A stretch of 64,000 nucleotides of DNA, taken from Planktothrix rubescens CCAP 1459/22 (GTDB taxonomy: Bacteria > Cyanobacteriota > Cyanobacteriia > Cyanobacteriales > Microcoleaceae). Location of the stretch: positions 1 through 64,000 of the forward strand of contig LR882960.1 of NCBI GenBank assembly GCA_904830895.1, in the 5' to 3' direction. Under the pieces are notes generated by a model. That model made no database searches. It saw only the letters and a list, made by a program, of their open reading frames with translations, and had not been told where the DNA came from. This document shows positions 27,590 through 36,401 of this stretch, piece after piece (the stretch's first letter is position 1; the number at the start of each line of letters is the position of its first letter). The translations under genes were made by a program, and so were the position numbers.

Positions 27590-28386
27590 TATTAGACCGT
27601 TTAGAAACTCCCTTTGACCCCCTATTGGAAGCGGAGAACCAAGCCAAACGCAAAGCAGGTCAGAAAGTTGAAAGACCTGACCCCCTGGATGTGATTCTCG
27701 CCACCAATATGATTTCCGTTGGGGTTGATGTTAAACGTCTGGGGTTAATGGTCGCCTGTGGTCAACCGAAAAATACCGCCGAATATATTCAAGCCACTTC
27801 ACGGGTGGGACGAAGTTACCCTGGTTTGGTGATCACTGTTTATAACTGGGCTAGACCCAGGGATTTATCCCACTATGAACGGTTTGAACACTACCATGCC
27901 ACTTTTTATCAGCACGTTGAGGCGTTATCGGTGACTCCCTTTGCATCTGGAGCTTTGTATCGAGGTTTAAGTGCGTTATTCGTGTCTTTAGTTCGTCTCT
28001 GTGGCGATGAATTTAATCAAAATAATTCCCCTGGTTTAATTCAACGCAACCATCCGTTTATACAAGAGGCAATTAATGTTATTGTTCGACGGGCTGAACT
28101 CATTGAAGGGGTTGAAAAAGGTCAACAAGTGCGTCGAGAATTAGAAGCCAAATTAGATACTTGGTTAAATAAAGCTCAAACTCTAGCTGGGGGAGCGACT
28201 TTAAAATATAAAGTAACTTCACGGGATGGAACGGCTATTAATTTATTAGAAAATGCCGGACAAGGACAATGGCAAGATTTCACCTGTTTAGCGTCATTAA
28301 GAAATGTTGAACCGACCATCGGATTAATTTTAACAGATCAACCCCTCGATGAGGAGCGAGATAGAAAACCTCAACCGTTTGAGTAA
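27577..28386 (+). pseudogene. drmA: DISARM helicase DrmA, C-terminal part after the IS
   Basis: The second RecA-like lobe of DrmA. Helicase motifs ATNMISVGVDVKRLG and QATSRVGRSYPG are present, followed by NWARPRDLSHYERFEHYH and a C-terminal helical part. The native sequence begins at 27592; codons from the ATG at 27577 (MLNSL) lie in the IS end and run straight into drmA. A separate C-terminal polypeptide could therefore be made, but there is no clear ribosome site. Whether two-piece DrmA can work is unknown; loss of function is the simplest reading. Confidence 0.85.
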
Positions 28387-28424
28387 ATCGTAAATCATAA
28401 ATCATAAATCATAAATCGTAAATC
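28383..28424. repeat. Short tandem repeat (9-mers TAAATCATA/TAAATCGTA)
   Basis: Five head-to-tail 9-mers fill the 40-bp gap between drmA and drmB. Similar AATCRTAAATCC units occur inside the drmA coding region (about 23680-23712) and in drmMI (about 20030). Confidence 0.6.
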
Positions 28425-28426
28425 CC

Positions 28427-30295
28427 ATGACTCAATCTCCACCCAAAAAAACCAAAGTCGGTGAACTGCGTCCAAGCCAAATTTTATTCACCTATGGAAT
28501 TGGAGCGGTTGCCGATTTACCGAATCTTTCTGCAATGGTTATGGGACTAGAAGACTGGAGTAGAAACCATACCATTGAACTCTCAGAAAATCGTCTCTTA
28601 GCCGCCGTTCGTAAAGAACTCGGACATCAAGTTAAACAACTGCTTTCACCTCCTATGCCTCCTGAAAGCTCTGACCCGTCTAACCCCTTTGATGAAGGCT
28701 CTAAAATCGGGATTCCTGTAGCTCCGTTTCCTACTTGGATGGTTTGTCCTCGCTGTCGATTATTAGCTCCTTTAGCCTCCCAATTATTTGAACTCAAAAT
28801 TAATCCTTATCGCCCTAATGAAACCCGTTATGTTCATAAGAATTGCTCCAAAAGTATTAAACCCCCTGGCGTTATTCCTGCCCGTTTTTTAGTTGCTTGT
28901 GAACGAGGACATTTAGATGATTTTCCCTGGTCTTATTTTGTTCATCACGGTCAAGCAGCCTGTCCAGGGCCTTTATATTTAGAAGAAAGAGGCGTTTCAG
29001 GGAACGTTACGGATATTTTTGTTCGGTGTAAAGGGTGTGACATTCCGCCCCGAAGTCTGTCCGATGCCTTTGGAGATTCGGGTAAAAAAAATATGCCCCG
29101 TTGTCGCGCTCATCACCCCCATCTTCGTAGCTTTGATGAAGATTGTAAAGAACAAATGAAAAGTATTTTATTAGGGGCTTCTAATAGTTGGTTTTCTATT
29201 ACCTTATCCGCTCTTTCCATTCCCGTTGATTCTAATGTATTAGGGCAGTTAGTGGAACGCAATTTTAATGTTCTCAGTAAAGCAAATAGTCGAGAAATTC
29301 TACAAGGTATTTTAGCAGCAATGCAAGCAATGGGACAACTACAAGAATTTGCCGATTATTCCTTAGAAGAGATTTGGAATACATTACAGCAACAACAACA
29401 AGGTTTAGAAACCAACGACAATGCACAGGATTTAAAAACTCCTGAATGGGAAGTTTTTTCAACCGCTAACCCCAGTAAAAATAATTCAGAATTTCAGTTA
29501 AGAACTGTCGCACCTCCCGTTGGATTTGAAGCGTATTTTGAACCCACCGTGTTAGTAGAACGACTAAGGGAAGTTCGGGCTTTAATTGGTTTTACCCGCA
29601 TTCAATCTCCTGGGGATTTTGCGGATACGGGAGAAATTCCCCGTGAATATCGAGTTTCTATTAGTCGTAATCCTCCCACCTGGGTTCCCACGACAGAAGT
29701 TAAAGGGGAGGGAATTTTTTTGCGTTTTCAAGAATCTTTTTTACAAGAATGGGAACAACGTCCGGGTATCCGCAAACATGAAATTTTAACCCGTGAAGCC
29801 CATAAAAATTGGCTTAATAGTCGAAATTTAGATCCTGATAAAATTCATTCTCCCTCCATTCGTTATTTATTAATTCATTCCTTCTCTCACACCTTAATGC
29901 GTCAATTGTCAATTGAATGTGGTTATAATGCAGCCAGTCTCAGAGAACGGATCTACTCCAAACCCCCAGAAGATGAGAATGGCCCCCAAGCCGGATTATT
30001 AATTTATACAGCAACTCCCGATAGTGAAGGCACATTAGGGGGATTAGTCCATTTAGGTGAACCGAAAACCCTGGGACACCACATCAGTCAAGCCTTAGAG
30101 CAAATGCGTTTATGTGCTTCAGATCCCCTCTGTGCTGAACATAAGCCAATGGAGGGAACTCCAACCTTACATTGGGCTGCCTGCCATGCCTGTTTATTTG
30201 CCCCCGAAACTTCTTGTGAACGGGGAAATCAATTTTTAGATCGGACGGTATTAGTTCCGACGCTTGAACGGGATGATTTAGCTTTTTTTGAGTAA
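28427..30295 (+). CDS. drmB: DISARM DUF1998 zinc-binding protein DrmB
   Basis: A 622-residue protein with the DrmB/DUF1998 signature. It has CPRCR in the first third, then CERGHLDDFPW, CKGCD, and a C-terminal cluster CHACLFAPETSCERGNQ typical of the DUF1998 metal site. DrmB works with the DrmA helicase and is thought to help block or sense incoming DNA. It starts 40 bp after the DrmA stop and ends 8 bp before drmC, so they are one operon. The gene is intact. SIRYLLIHSFSHTLMRQLS is another conserved patch. Confidence 0.9.
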   Translation: MTQSPPKKTKVGELRPSQILFTYGIGAVADLPNLSAMVMGLEDWSRNHTIELSENRLLAAVRKELGHQVKQLLSPPMPPESSDPSNPFDEGSKIGIPVAPFPTWMVCPRCRLLAPLASQLFELKINPYRPNETRYVHKNCSKSIKPPGVIPARFLVACERGHLDDFPWSYFVHHGQAACPGPLYLEERGVSGNVTDIFVRCKGCDIPPRSLSDAFGDSGKKNMPRCRAHHPHLRSFDEDCKEQMKSILLGASNSWFSITLSALSIPVDSNVLGQLVERNFNVLSKANSREILQGILAAMQAMGQLQEFADYSLEEIWNTLQQQQQGLETNDNAQDLKTPEWEVFSTANPSKNNSEFQLRTVAPPVGFEAYFEPTVLVERLREVRALIGFTRIQSPGDFADTGEIPREYRVSISRNPPTWVPTTEVKGEGIFLRFQESFLQEWEQRPGIRKHEILTREAHKNWLNSRNLDPDKIHSPSIRYLLIHSFSHTLMRQLSIECGYNAASLRERIYSKPPEDENGPQAGLLIYTATPDSEGTLGGLVHLGEPKTLGHHISQALEQMRLCASDPLCAEHKPMEGTPTLHWAACHACLFAPETSCERGNQFLDRTVLVPTLERDDLAFFE

Positions 30296-30303
30296 AAAAA
30301 CTT

Positions 30304-31098
30304 GTGAATCGTCAACTTTTAGAAAAAATTTATCAGGTGGCTCAAGAATTACCGCCTCTGGTGTTAAACTCCGTCATTCATTCTTTGGGGGAGCAAGTTT
30401 TTGATTCCCATTATCCGTTCATTGATCAAATTTTAAATCAACTTTCTAATCCAATGTTTCGCCGTTTAGTGGGTGAATTGTTTACCCTTTGGCAACAAGA
30501 TCAATCGGATTGGGATAGTCGGGCGATCGCTTCTGCGTTAATGGCTTCAGCTTATTCGATTCAATCCACTCAACAATCCTTAGCAGCCGAATTAGTTTGG
30601 ACAGGCCCACCCACTTTAGGGATTCCAGTTCGACGGACTGATCAAGTCTTATTACAATTGATTCGAGACACCCAACAACAATTAATTATTATTAGTTTTG
30701 CGGTTTACAAAATCCCAGAAATTGCCGAAGCTTTATTAGAAGCCTTAGAGCGAGGAATTCAATTAAAAATTATTTTAGAAACTACTCAAGCAGAAGGGGG
30801 TAAGATGTCTTTTAAAGGAACAACCGCATTGGGGCAGAAAATCCTTAGAGACGCGCAAGTTTTTCTTTGGCCTGTAGAAAAGCGGCTTCATGATCCGCAG
30901 GGACGTTATGGTTCTTTACATATTAAAAGTGTGATTTCAGATCAGAAATATTTATTTATTACCAGTGCCAATCTCACCGAATATGCTTTGACCTTGAATA
31001 TGGAAATGGGAGTATTACTCAAAAGTCCAGCCTTAGCCTCTCAAGTCACTGATCTAATTTATCACCTAATTCATCAAGAAGTTTTAGTAAAATTATAG
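30304..31098 (+). CDS. drmC: DISARM phospholipase-D-family protein DrmC
   Basis: A 264-residue PLD-superfamily protein, the last DISARM gene. The N-terminal half is helical. The catalytic HKD-type motif is visible as LHIKSVISD, followed by ITSANLTEYAL with the Glu/Asn expected for this family. It has one HKD, so it likely dimerises. The start is a GTG placed eight bases after the drmB stop. In published DISARM studies drmC was dispensable. The gene is intact. Confidence 0.88.
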   Translation: MNRQLLEKIYQVAQELPPLVLNSVIHSLGEQVFDSHYPFIDQILNQLSNPMFRRLVGELFTLWQQDQSDWDSRAIASALMASAYSIQSTQQSLAAELVWTGPPTLGIPVRRTDQVLLQLIRDTQQQLIIISFAVYKIPEIAEALLEALERGIQLKIILETTQAEGGKMSFKGTTALGQKILRDAQVFLWPVEKRLHDPQGRYGSLHIKSVISDQKYLFITSANLTEYALTLNMEMGVLLKSPALASQVTDLIYHLIHQEVLVKL

Positions 31099-31315
31099 TT
31101 TATATTAAAAAATAAGGATTCTAAGACCCGGGGTTTGAGTAGCAACTGTGCAGAAAGTGCCGTTAAGGATTTAGCTTTCGTGCGATTCGTTAAACCTTAA
31201 TTGAATTGGTACAAAACGGATTGAGATTTGTTAAGAAAAGTCAACTTCTAAAACCTATGCTGTAATTGATTTTAGCCTTACCGTAAGTTTCTGTACGATT
31301 GCTATTCAAACCTTT
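31099..31315. other. Gene-free stretch after DISARM
   Basis: About 217 bases with no clear gene. I find no strong terminator after drmC. Confidence 0.3.
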
Positions 31316-31528
31316 CTACTCAGGTGCAGTTTCCTGGGGGTCTTTCGCTTTTTTCTCAAATACTTGAATTGCGGGGTCAGCCAAGACAAAGCCATCGGGA
31401 GTAGCTTCTCCCAGCTTCCCAGCAATCGCCGCCACCCACATCGGATAATTCGCTTGCGCTTCCTCTAGTTTTTTGAACATTTTCGGCTTCACTGTTATTG
31501 TGAAGATTCTGCCATCACGGGTAGCCAC
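31316..31528 (-). CDS. Small hypothetical protein
   Basis: A 70-residue protein with an N-terminal strand-like segment (GRIFTITVKPKMFKKLEEA) and a lysine/glutamate-rich tail. The context suggests a small plasmid accessory protein next to partition genes. It has no cysteines, signal peptide or known motif. Its start ATG is followed by an ordinary coding pattern, and it lies on the strand opposite to its neighbours. Confidence 0.45.
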   Translation of the reverse strand: MATRDGRIFTITVKPKMFKKLEEAQANYPMWVAAIAGKLGEATPDGFVLADPAIQVFEKKAKDPQETAPE

Positions 31529-31563
31529 CGAGATACGCGCGAAATGGGACAGGTTGTAACAAA

Positions 31564-31620
31564 TTATTACGACTACTCGCTGTAACCTTTACACAGAGGG
31601 GCTTTAAATTGCTACTTTGC
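31564..31620. repeat. 57-bp repeat, inverted copy of 7938-7994
   Basis: Reverse complement of 7938-7994 with one visible mismatch. It lies just upstream of the second parA cassette. With the 8-kb copy it brackets the second replication gene and the DISARM island. Confidence 0.7.
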
Positions 31621-31678
31621 GGTTCATGACAGGTTCGCTATTTTTACGCCTATCATCCTGGCTTTTAACAGCTTTTAG

Positions 31679-31745
31679 TAAAAAGCTAAATTTAGCTTTT
31701 TAGACTTTTATCTTTTTAGCTATTGATTATTTTATTTTTTTAGCT
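31679..31745. promoter_or_regulatory. AT-rich palindrome and TTTTTAGCTA repeats, candidate parA operator or centromere
   Basis: A perfect 24-bp palindrome (12-base arms, 31679-31702) is followed by further TTTTTAGCT units near 31713 and 31736. They sit directly upstream of the parA start. Repeats in this position often bind the ParB-type partner for segregation and autorepression; that role is inferred. Confidence 0.5.
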
Positions 31746-31775
31746 AATAATGTGAGTCAGTCCATTCTGGTCGCT

Positions 31776-32561
31776 ATGCTTACAGTTGCAATTATTTCTC
31801 TGTCTGGGGGACAGGGAAAAACAACCGCGGCTCTATTCCTGAGTCGTCTGTTAGCTGAACGGGAATATCCCACTTTGGTTGTTGATGCCGACCCCCAGCA
31901 CAACCTGACAACTTATCTTGGGCTTGAACTCAAGCCCAACCAGCCCACCTTGCTGGAAGTCCTCAAAAAATATGTACCTGCCGAAGATGGCATTTATCCC
32001 ATTTCCGACAGCAAACACCTCTTCCTCCTTCCTGCTGATGATGGGTTAGATGCTGTCTCTGACTATCTTTCTAGTAGCGGGGTTGGGGCAACTTTGTTAC
32101 TCCGTCGTCTTGAACCTCTGGCTGAAGTTTTCAAAGTTTGCATTATTGATGCACCACCTCAACGTTCTCAAATTTGTTTAACAGCCATCGGTGCGGCTGA
32201 TGTCTTAATTATTCCCGCCGAAGCTACTGTTAAAGGTTACGGTTCCCTGGCGCGGACATTAGACTTGCTCAACTCCATGAGAGAAGTCAAAGCTACAAAT
32301 GCCGAAGTTTTAGGGATACTTCCCTTTCGTGACCGTTGGATTGGCTTAACTCAAACCGTAGAAAGTCGCATGGCGGTTGAGGGGATGGCGGAAGAAGTTG
32401 GTAAAGTCTTAATCCTCCCGTCTATCAAAGAATCTGAGCAGTACAAGAAAGCGATTAATCAAGGTAAAACTTTAAGCCAACTCGGACATCCTGATTTGGA
32501 ATATCCGTTTGAAGCACTGCTGACTTTAATCAAACAACGTTTAGGGGAAGTTATATCATGA
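31776..32561 (+). CDS. parA: ParA-family partition ATPase
   Basis: A ParA ATPase of 261 residues from the ATG at 31776 (269 from a GTG at 31752). The deviant Walker A SLSGGQGKTT is near the N terminus, then VVDADPQHNLT (switch/Walker A') and VCIIDAPPQRS (Walker B). I prefer the ATG because the protein then begins directly with the first strand, as in relatives. The stop overlaps the next gene start (ATGA). Unlike the ParA at the window start it has an intact P-loop, so it is the likely working partition ATPase. Confidence 0.88.
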   Translation: MLTVAIISLSGGQGKTTAALFLSRLLAEREYPTLVVDADPQHNLTTYLGLELKPNQPTLLEVLKKYVPAEDGIYPISDSKHLFLLPADDGLDAVSDYLSSSGVGATLLLRRLEPLAEVFKVCIIDAPPQRSQICLTAIGAADVLIIPAEATVKGYGSLARTLDLLNSMREVKATNAEVLGILPFRDRWIGLTQTVESRMAVEGMAEEVGKVLILPSIKESEQYKKAINQGKTLSQLGHPDLEYPFEALLTLIKQRLGEVIS

Positions 32562-33019
32562 GTGACAGCATTTTAGACCGGATTCGCTCTAACCGTAAGC
32601 GAACTATTGTTCCGACTCGTCAAGATCCTTTAATGCCTAGCACGGCAGAGGATCAACTTATTCCTGAAGATGACTCCTTAACAACAGTCGCTGATTCAAA
32701 GCCTGATTCCTCTAAAAGCACCAACCAAAACGAAGCCACCCTAGAGCAATTAAAAGCCGAGTTAGCAAAATATCCAGCTACTCGCCGTCATTCAGCAATT
32801 GTTTTAGATACAGAAATCGACTCAAAGCTAACGCAGTTTTGTAAGGAAAAAGGTATTACTGTCGAGGTGTTTTTAGAAGCCGTGTGGCTAACAGCAATGG
32901 CAGAAGAAACATTAATGGAAAAAATTCTTGTAGAAGCCAAGCATCGTTATAATTCTCGGAAGCAGGCTGGAAAATTACGACGGCTTATTACTATGCTTTC
33001 TCAACGTAACGGAGAATAA
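32558..33019 (+). CDS. ParB-like partition partner protein
   Basis: A 153-residue protein coupled to parA by an ATGA overlap. The N-terminal half is polar and probably disordered. The C-terminal half holds strand RHSAIVLDTEIDSKL and helices CKEKGITVEVFLEAVW, a ribbon-helix-helix-like pattern, then a basic tail. By position it should bind the centromere repeats upstream of parA. It has no similarity I can see to the partner at 652-993. Confidence 0.65.
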   Translation: MSDSILDRIRSNRKRTIVPTRQDPLMPSTAEDQLIPEDDSLTTVADSKPDSSKSTNQNEATLEQLKAELAKYPATRRHSAIVLDTEIDSKLTQFCKEKGITVEVFLEAVWLTAMAEETLMEKILVEAKHRYNSRKQAGKLRRLITMLSQRNGE

Positions 33020-33059
33020 TATAAGGAACTGGAGAAAGCGACTAAACAAGACTGAACTT

Positions 33060-33181
33060 TGTCTAAGTAGGTGGTCAAAACTAAAGTAAAAACGCTGGTT
33101 ACTGGAAGTCTTTTGGAGTAAGGATTTTAGCCTTCGGGGTTTTGACTTTATTTATGCCCGCCTACTTTTAGTACGCTATAT
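33060..33181. repeat. Structured intergenic repeat with AAGTAGGTGG ends
   Basis: AAGTAGGTGGTCAAAAC near the left edge faces GTTTTGA and CCGCCTACTT on the right, an imperfect inverted repeat about 110 bp across. A similar arrangement lies at 46203-46306. It looks like a small mobile or RNA-like element of unknown kind. Confidence 0.4.
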
Positions 33182-33224
33182 ATAGTGTGCCTGCGTAAGT
33201 CCTGATAAACTGTCAACGCGGATG

Positions 33225-33671
33225 TCAAAGACGAGTTAAGACAGGTTGGTTAGGATTAACTAAGTCTAATCTATAGTTAGTTAACGGGGCATTTCTGCCA
33301 TTGCCTTCTCGTACTGTAATTAAGAAAGTAGAATTATTGTTGGAATCTTGGCTAATATTCTCAATGAATTGAAATTGTAAGGGTTCTGCATTTAATTCTC
33401 TAGCTTGGTTAAAATTGGGTTCAGAAACACAGAAAATTACGCCCCCATCTTGATATCGACCTGCATAAAGCCAATAAGTTTTATTTTGGCTACTAAATTC
33501 TTGTTGATAAAATACTGTAAATCGTTCAATTTGAGGCAGATCTTGTTGTCTCTGACACATCTTATTGATATACGCTGGGTTAGTAATTAAATCCGAATAA
33601 GCTGGTAAAAAGCAACTCTCCAAAGCTGCTAATATTATTTGGAAACTCAAAATCTTCCAACGTTTCATCAT
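33225..33671 (-). CDS. Hypothetical exported protein
   Basis: A protein of about 148 residues starting MMKRWKILSFQIILAALESC, a signal-peptide-like hydrophobic stretch ending near PAYSD. I chose the ATG at 33671 because an AGGGGA ribosome site precedes it; an in-frame GTG at 33692 would add seven residues. The mature part has two cysteines and a YQDGGVIFCVSEPNF patch with many Asn and Gln. The family resembles small periplasmic cyanobacterial proteins but I cannot name it. It lies convergently just after the glycosyltransferase. Confidence 0.6.
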   Translation of the reverse strand: MMKRWKILSFQIILAALESCFLPAYSDLITNPAYINKMCQRQQDLPQIERFTVFYQQEFSSQNKTYWLYAGRYQDGGVIFCVSEPNFNQARELNAEPLQFQFIENISQDSNNNSTFLITVREGNGRNAPLTNYRLDLVNPNQPVLTRL

Positions 33672-33712
33672 CAAGTCCCCTAGTTTCTTCACAGCTACGA
33701 ACCAAAAAGCAA

Positions 33713-34984
33713 TTATCTCAAAACAGGTTGACCTGTAGAGACAGCTTGTTCAATGATATTGGCGGCTCGTTGAACTCCACCAGAACGAATCATAGCAGCT
33801 TGTAATCTCAGCGCATTTTGTTTATAAGAGTCCTGTTCTAAAACTGTTTTTACAGCAGAACGCAGCTTCATAGCACTTAATTGATTCAATGGAATAAATT
33901 TACCTGCTCCTGTCCAAGCGATTCTTGCTGCGACTCCGGGCTGATCATTGGTGATGGGAATTGCTACCATTGGAACCCCATTTCTTAAACATTCCATTGT
34001 TGTATTCATACCTGCATGAGTAATCATTAGGGTAGCTTTTTGCAGGATTTCTAACTGAGGTGCATATTTAACAATCAGAGGATTACCAGCTAAGGAAGGT
34101 AAAGATTCAGGGTCTAAAGCACCACCCAAAGAAATTACTAACTGAGCCTCCAATCCTTCACAAGCTAAAGCAATTTCTTGAAAGGTTTTAATTAACCGAT
34201 TTTGGAGTGTTCCCATTGAAGCATAAATTAAGGGTTTTTCTGTTAATTTTTCCCAAGGAAAAAACACAGATTCACGACTAGCTGAAGAATGATAAGGGCC
34301 TGTAAAATGAAACCAGGGGGGTAAATTTTTTCTAGGATATTCAAATTCGGCAGGGGCTTGACTAATTTGAGCCAGTTTAGAATAGGCATCATTAGGATGT
34401 AGATACAGAGGTAAATTCCACTGCTTACGAGATTCACCAATAACATCTCGAATTGGTTGAGCAACACGGTTTAATAAGGCATAACCCATTCTATTTCTTA
34501 ACTGGGCTAAGACCGATGGGCTGTAATTCCAACAGGTATTAAAGGGAGGTACGCTCGGATCTCGATTGAGAACAACTGCACTACACACCGTTAGGAAAGG
34601 AACATCAAGAATATCTGCAACAGTTCCTCCTTCAACAGCCCCTTGGTTGACTAATACTGCTTCTACCCCGGCTGTCTTCATCACTGAAGGGGCATCTCGT
34701 AGCGAAACTGCGGCTCCTTGCTTCAATAAATCAATCGTATATCGTAATGCCGCTAATCCTTTTAACTTTCCTAACTGTATAAATGACTGCTCTGCCCATC
34801 CCACCGGAAACTCTTCAAAGCCAATTCCCTGAAATTCAACTCCGGCTGTTAATGCTTTCTTTTGAGCATCAGGTAGTGCAAATAAAGTAACACGATGACC
34901 CCGACGTTGAAGTTCTTGTCCCAAGGGAAGCATTGTATTTAAAGGGCCTGTTGAACCCGGACAAATAATTCCAAAATGAGTCAT
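33713..34984 (-). CDS. CrtX-like UDP-glycosyltransferase (GT1/MGT family)
   Basis: A 423-residue GT-B glycosyltransferase. The acceptor-binding N-terminal domain begins GIICPGSTGPLNTMLPLG. The C-terminal nucleotide-sugar domain has ASMGTLQNR, YAPQLEILQKATLMITHAGM (20 residues, the PSPG-like block) and PITNDQPGVAARIAW. This pattern matches zeaxanthin glucosyltransferase (CrtX)-type and macrolide glycosyltransferase-type enzymes, which transfer sugars to small lipophilic acceptors. The true acceptor cannot be told from sequence. No carotenoid genes are nearby. Complete in length. Confidence 0.8.
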   Translation of the reverse strand: MTHFGIICPGSTGPLNTMLPLGQELQRRGHRVTLFALPDAQKKALTAGVEFQGIGFEEFPVGWAEQSFIQLGKLKGLAALRYTIDLLKQGAAVSLRDAPSVMKTAGVEAVLVNQGAVEGGTVADILDVPFLTVCSAVVLNRDPSVPPFNTCWNYSPSVLAQLRNRMGYALLNRVAQPIRDVIGESRKQWNLPLYLHPNDAYSKLAQISQAPAEFEYPRKNLPPWFHFTGPYHSSASRESVFFPWEKLTEKPLIYASMGTLQNRLIKTFQEIALACEGLEAQLVISLGGALDPESLPSLAGNPLIVKYAPQLEILQKATLMITHAGMNTTMECLRNGVPMVAIPITNDQPGVAARIAWTGAGKFIPLNQLSAMKLRSAVKTVLEQDSYKQNALRLQAAMIRSGGVQRAANIIEQAVSTGQPVLR

Positions 34985-35098
34985 AGTTTCAGGTTTTTAT
35001 ATGAAGTATGCTTTTATAGGATTGAGGCTATAAAAAGTTTGAATAGGAATTTAATTTTATAATACGTTGGATAATTCATACAATATCTTCTAAAACAA

Positions 35099-36205
35099 GT
35101 GAAACAACTCAGTCTATTTGATGAACCCAAGTTTTCTCTAAACCAGCGACCCAAGCTCAAGATGACGGTTGAACAATTAACAGACTGGAAAACTCAAATC
35201 TTTAATCATCAACAGCTTATCCTAACCCAACAGCCGCCGCAACAAACCACATTGTTTGACCTCGCTCCGGTGCATTGTGACCCAGACTTAATCAACCCCT
35301 TTAGTCTTCAAGTCCACAACTCCCAGTTTTATAGAGGAAAGGAAACGGGCGATCGCATCTTGACTGCACTAGAGGAACTGCCCCTAGACCAGCGATGGGA
35401 TGCGGTATTTGTTGATGAAGCCCATACCTTCGCCCCCAGTTGGTTTCGCTGTTGTGTTGCCGCACTCAAAAGTCCTGAAGATGGAGATTTGATGATTGTT
35501 TCCGATGGTTCCCAAAGCCTGTATGAACGGCAGAAATTCAGTTGGAAATCCGTTGGTATTAAAGCTCAGGGACGCACCCGCAAACTCAATCAAAATTACC
35601 GTAACACTCAGGAAATCCTCTCCGCCGCTTGGAACGTCGTTCAATCACTTTCGGCTCAAGATGAGGATATTGATGAGGATGATGTGGCTTTCCCCATTGT
35701 TGAACCCCGTGCTGCTTTGCGAACAGGTCAACGGCCGTTACTCCATCTAGCCGCCAATCGACAAGCGGAAGTCGAAAGTGCGATCGCTCAAATTCAGCAG
35801 TTGCTTACCAAAGGCTATGAATCCAAGGATATCGCTATCATTTACCGCTACAAAGCTCGATATGAACAAGAACCCTTTGATTTCCTGACTGAACAATTAG
35901 AACAGTTGGGGATGGGGTATTATTGGGTAAACCAGGATAAACGAGAGTATAGCAATCGTCGTCCTGGGGTGCGAATCATTACGGCTAAATCTTCATTGGG
36001 TTTAGAGTTCAAAGCGGTGTTGATTCTGTGGGTACAACAGTTTGGTGTCGGCAATGAAGCAGAAGGGCGGCGGGAACTGTATGTGTCCATGACGAGGGCG
36101 AAGGAAGAATTACATTTGTTTGGTTCAGGTAACTTCCAAGTTCTTCAGAATTTAAAAAGCCTTGAAGGTTTAGACTCTACAGAATTATGTTCCGCTATTG
36201 CATAA
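35099..36205 (+). CDS. UvrD/Rep-like helicase fragment with an unrelated N terminus (possible chimera)
   Basis: A 368-residue protein from a GTG start. The helicase part has motif II VFVDEAHTF, motif III SDGSQSLYE, KLNQNYRNT, TAKSSLGLEFKAV (motif V) and YVSMTRAKEEL (motif VI). It lacks motif I, the ATP-binding P-loop, which should lie upstream. Instead the first 80 residues (MKQLSLFDEPKF, then TLFDLAPVHCDPDLINPF) recall the N terminus of a cyanobacterial GIY-YIG-type nuclease family that I remember only loosely. I read it as a fusion made by deletion, probably not an active helicase. It ends about 200 bp before CRISPR array 1. Confidence 0.6.
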   Translation: MKQLSLFDEPKFSLNQRPKLKMTVEQLTDWKTQIFNHQQLILTQQPPQQTTLFDLAPVHCDPDLINPFSLQVHNSQFYRGKETGDRILTALEELPLDQRWDAVFVDEAHTFAPSWFRCCVAALKSPEDGDLMIVSDGSQSLYERQKFSWKSVGIKAQGRTRKLNQNYRNTQEILSAAWNVVQSLSAQDEDIDEDDVAFPIVEPRAALRTGQRPLLHLAANRQAEVESAIAQIQQLLTKGYESKDIAIIYRYKARYEQEPFDFLTEQLEQLGMGYYWVNQDKREYSNRRPGVRIITAKSSLGLEFKAVLILWVQQFGVGNEAEGRRELYVSMTRAKEELHLFGSGNFQVLQNLKSLEGLDSTELCSAIA

Positions 36206-36261
36206 GTTAATTAATCAGTTGAATCAATCAATTAAAACCAGACTTACAAGGCTTTTCTTAG

Positions 36262-36293
36262 AACAATATTAAGTTTACCTACTTAATATTGTT
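36262..36293. terminator. Hairpin after the helicase-like ORF
   Basis: Twelve-base perfect arms (AACAATATTAAG at 36262-36273 and its complement at 36282-36293). AT-rich, without a clear T run, so termination is uncertain. Confidence 0.4.
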
Positions 36294-36346
36294 AATAAAA
36301 TATAACTCAATTTATTGTCAAGTTTTACAACTTAATCAAGCAATCA

Positions 36347-36392
36347 ATGAATTCAACAGGATTAGCAACTCTCCTAATCCTGTTGAATTCAT
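36347..36392. repeat. Perfect 19-bp inverted repeat beside CRISPR array 1
   Basis: Arms at 36347-36365 and 36374-36392 match perfectly around the loop CAACTCTC. It ends ten bases from the degenerate terminal repeat of the array. With the array read leftward it lies just after the last repeat and could fold at the 3' end of the precursor RNA. There is no T run on the minus strand. Confidence 0.7.
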
Positions 36393-36401
36393 GTTGAACA
36401 A

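Noticed and set aside
23274-28386. Possibility that DrmA is naturally split or misassembled
   Set aside because: TA duplications and exact frame restoration on removing the IS show a real insertion into one gene.
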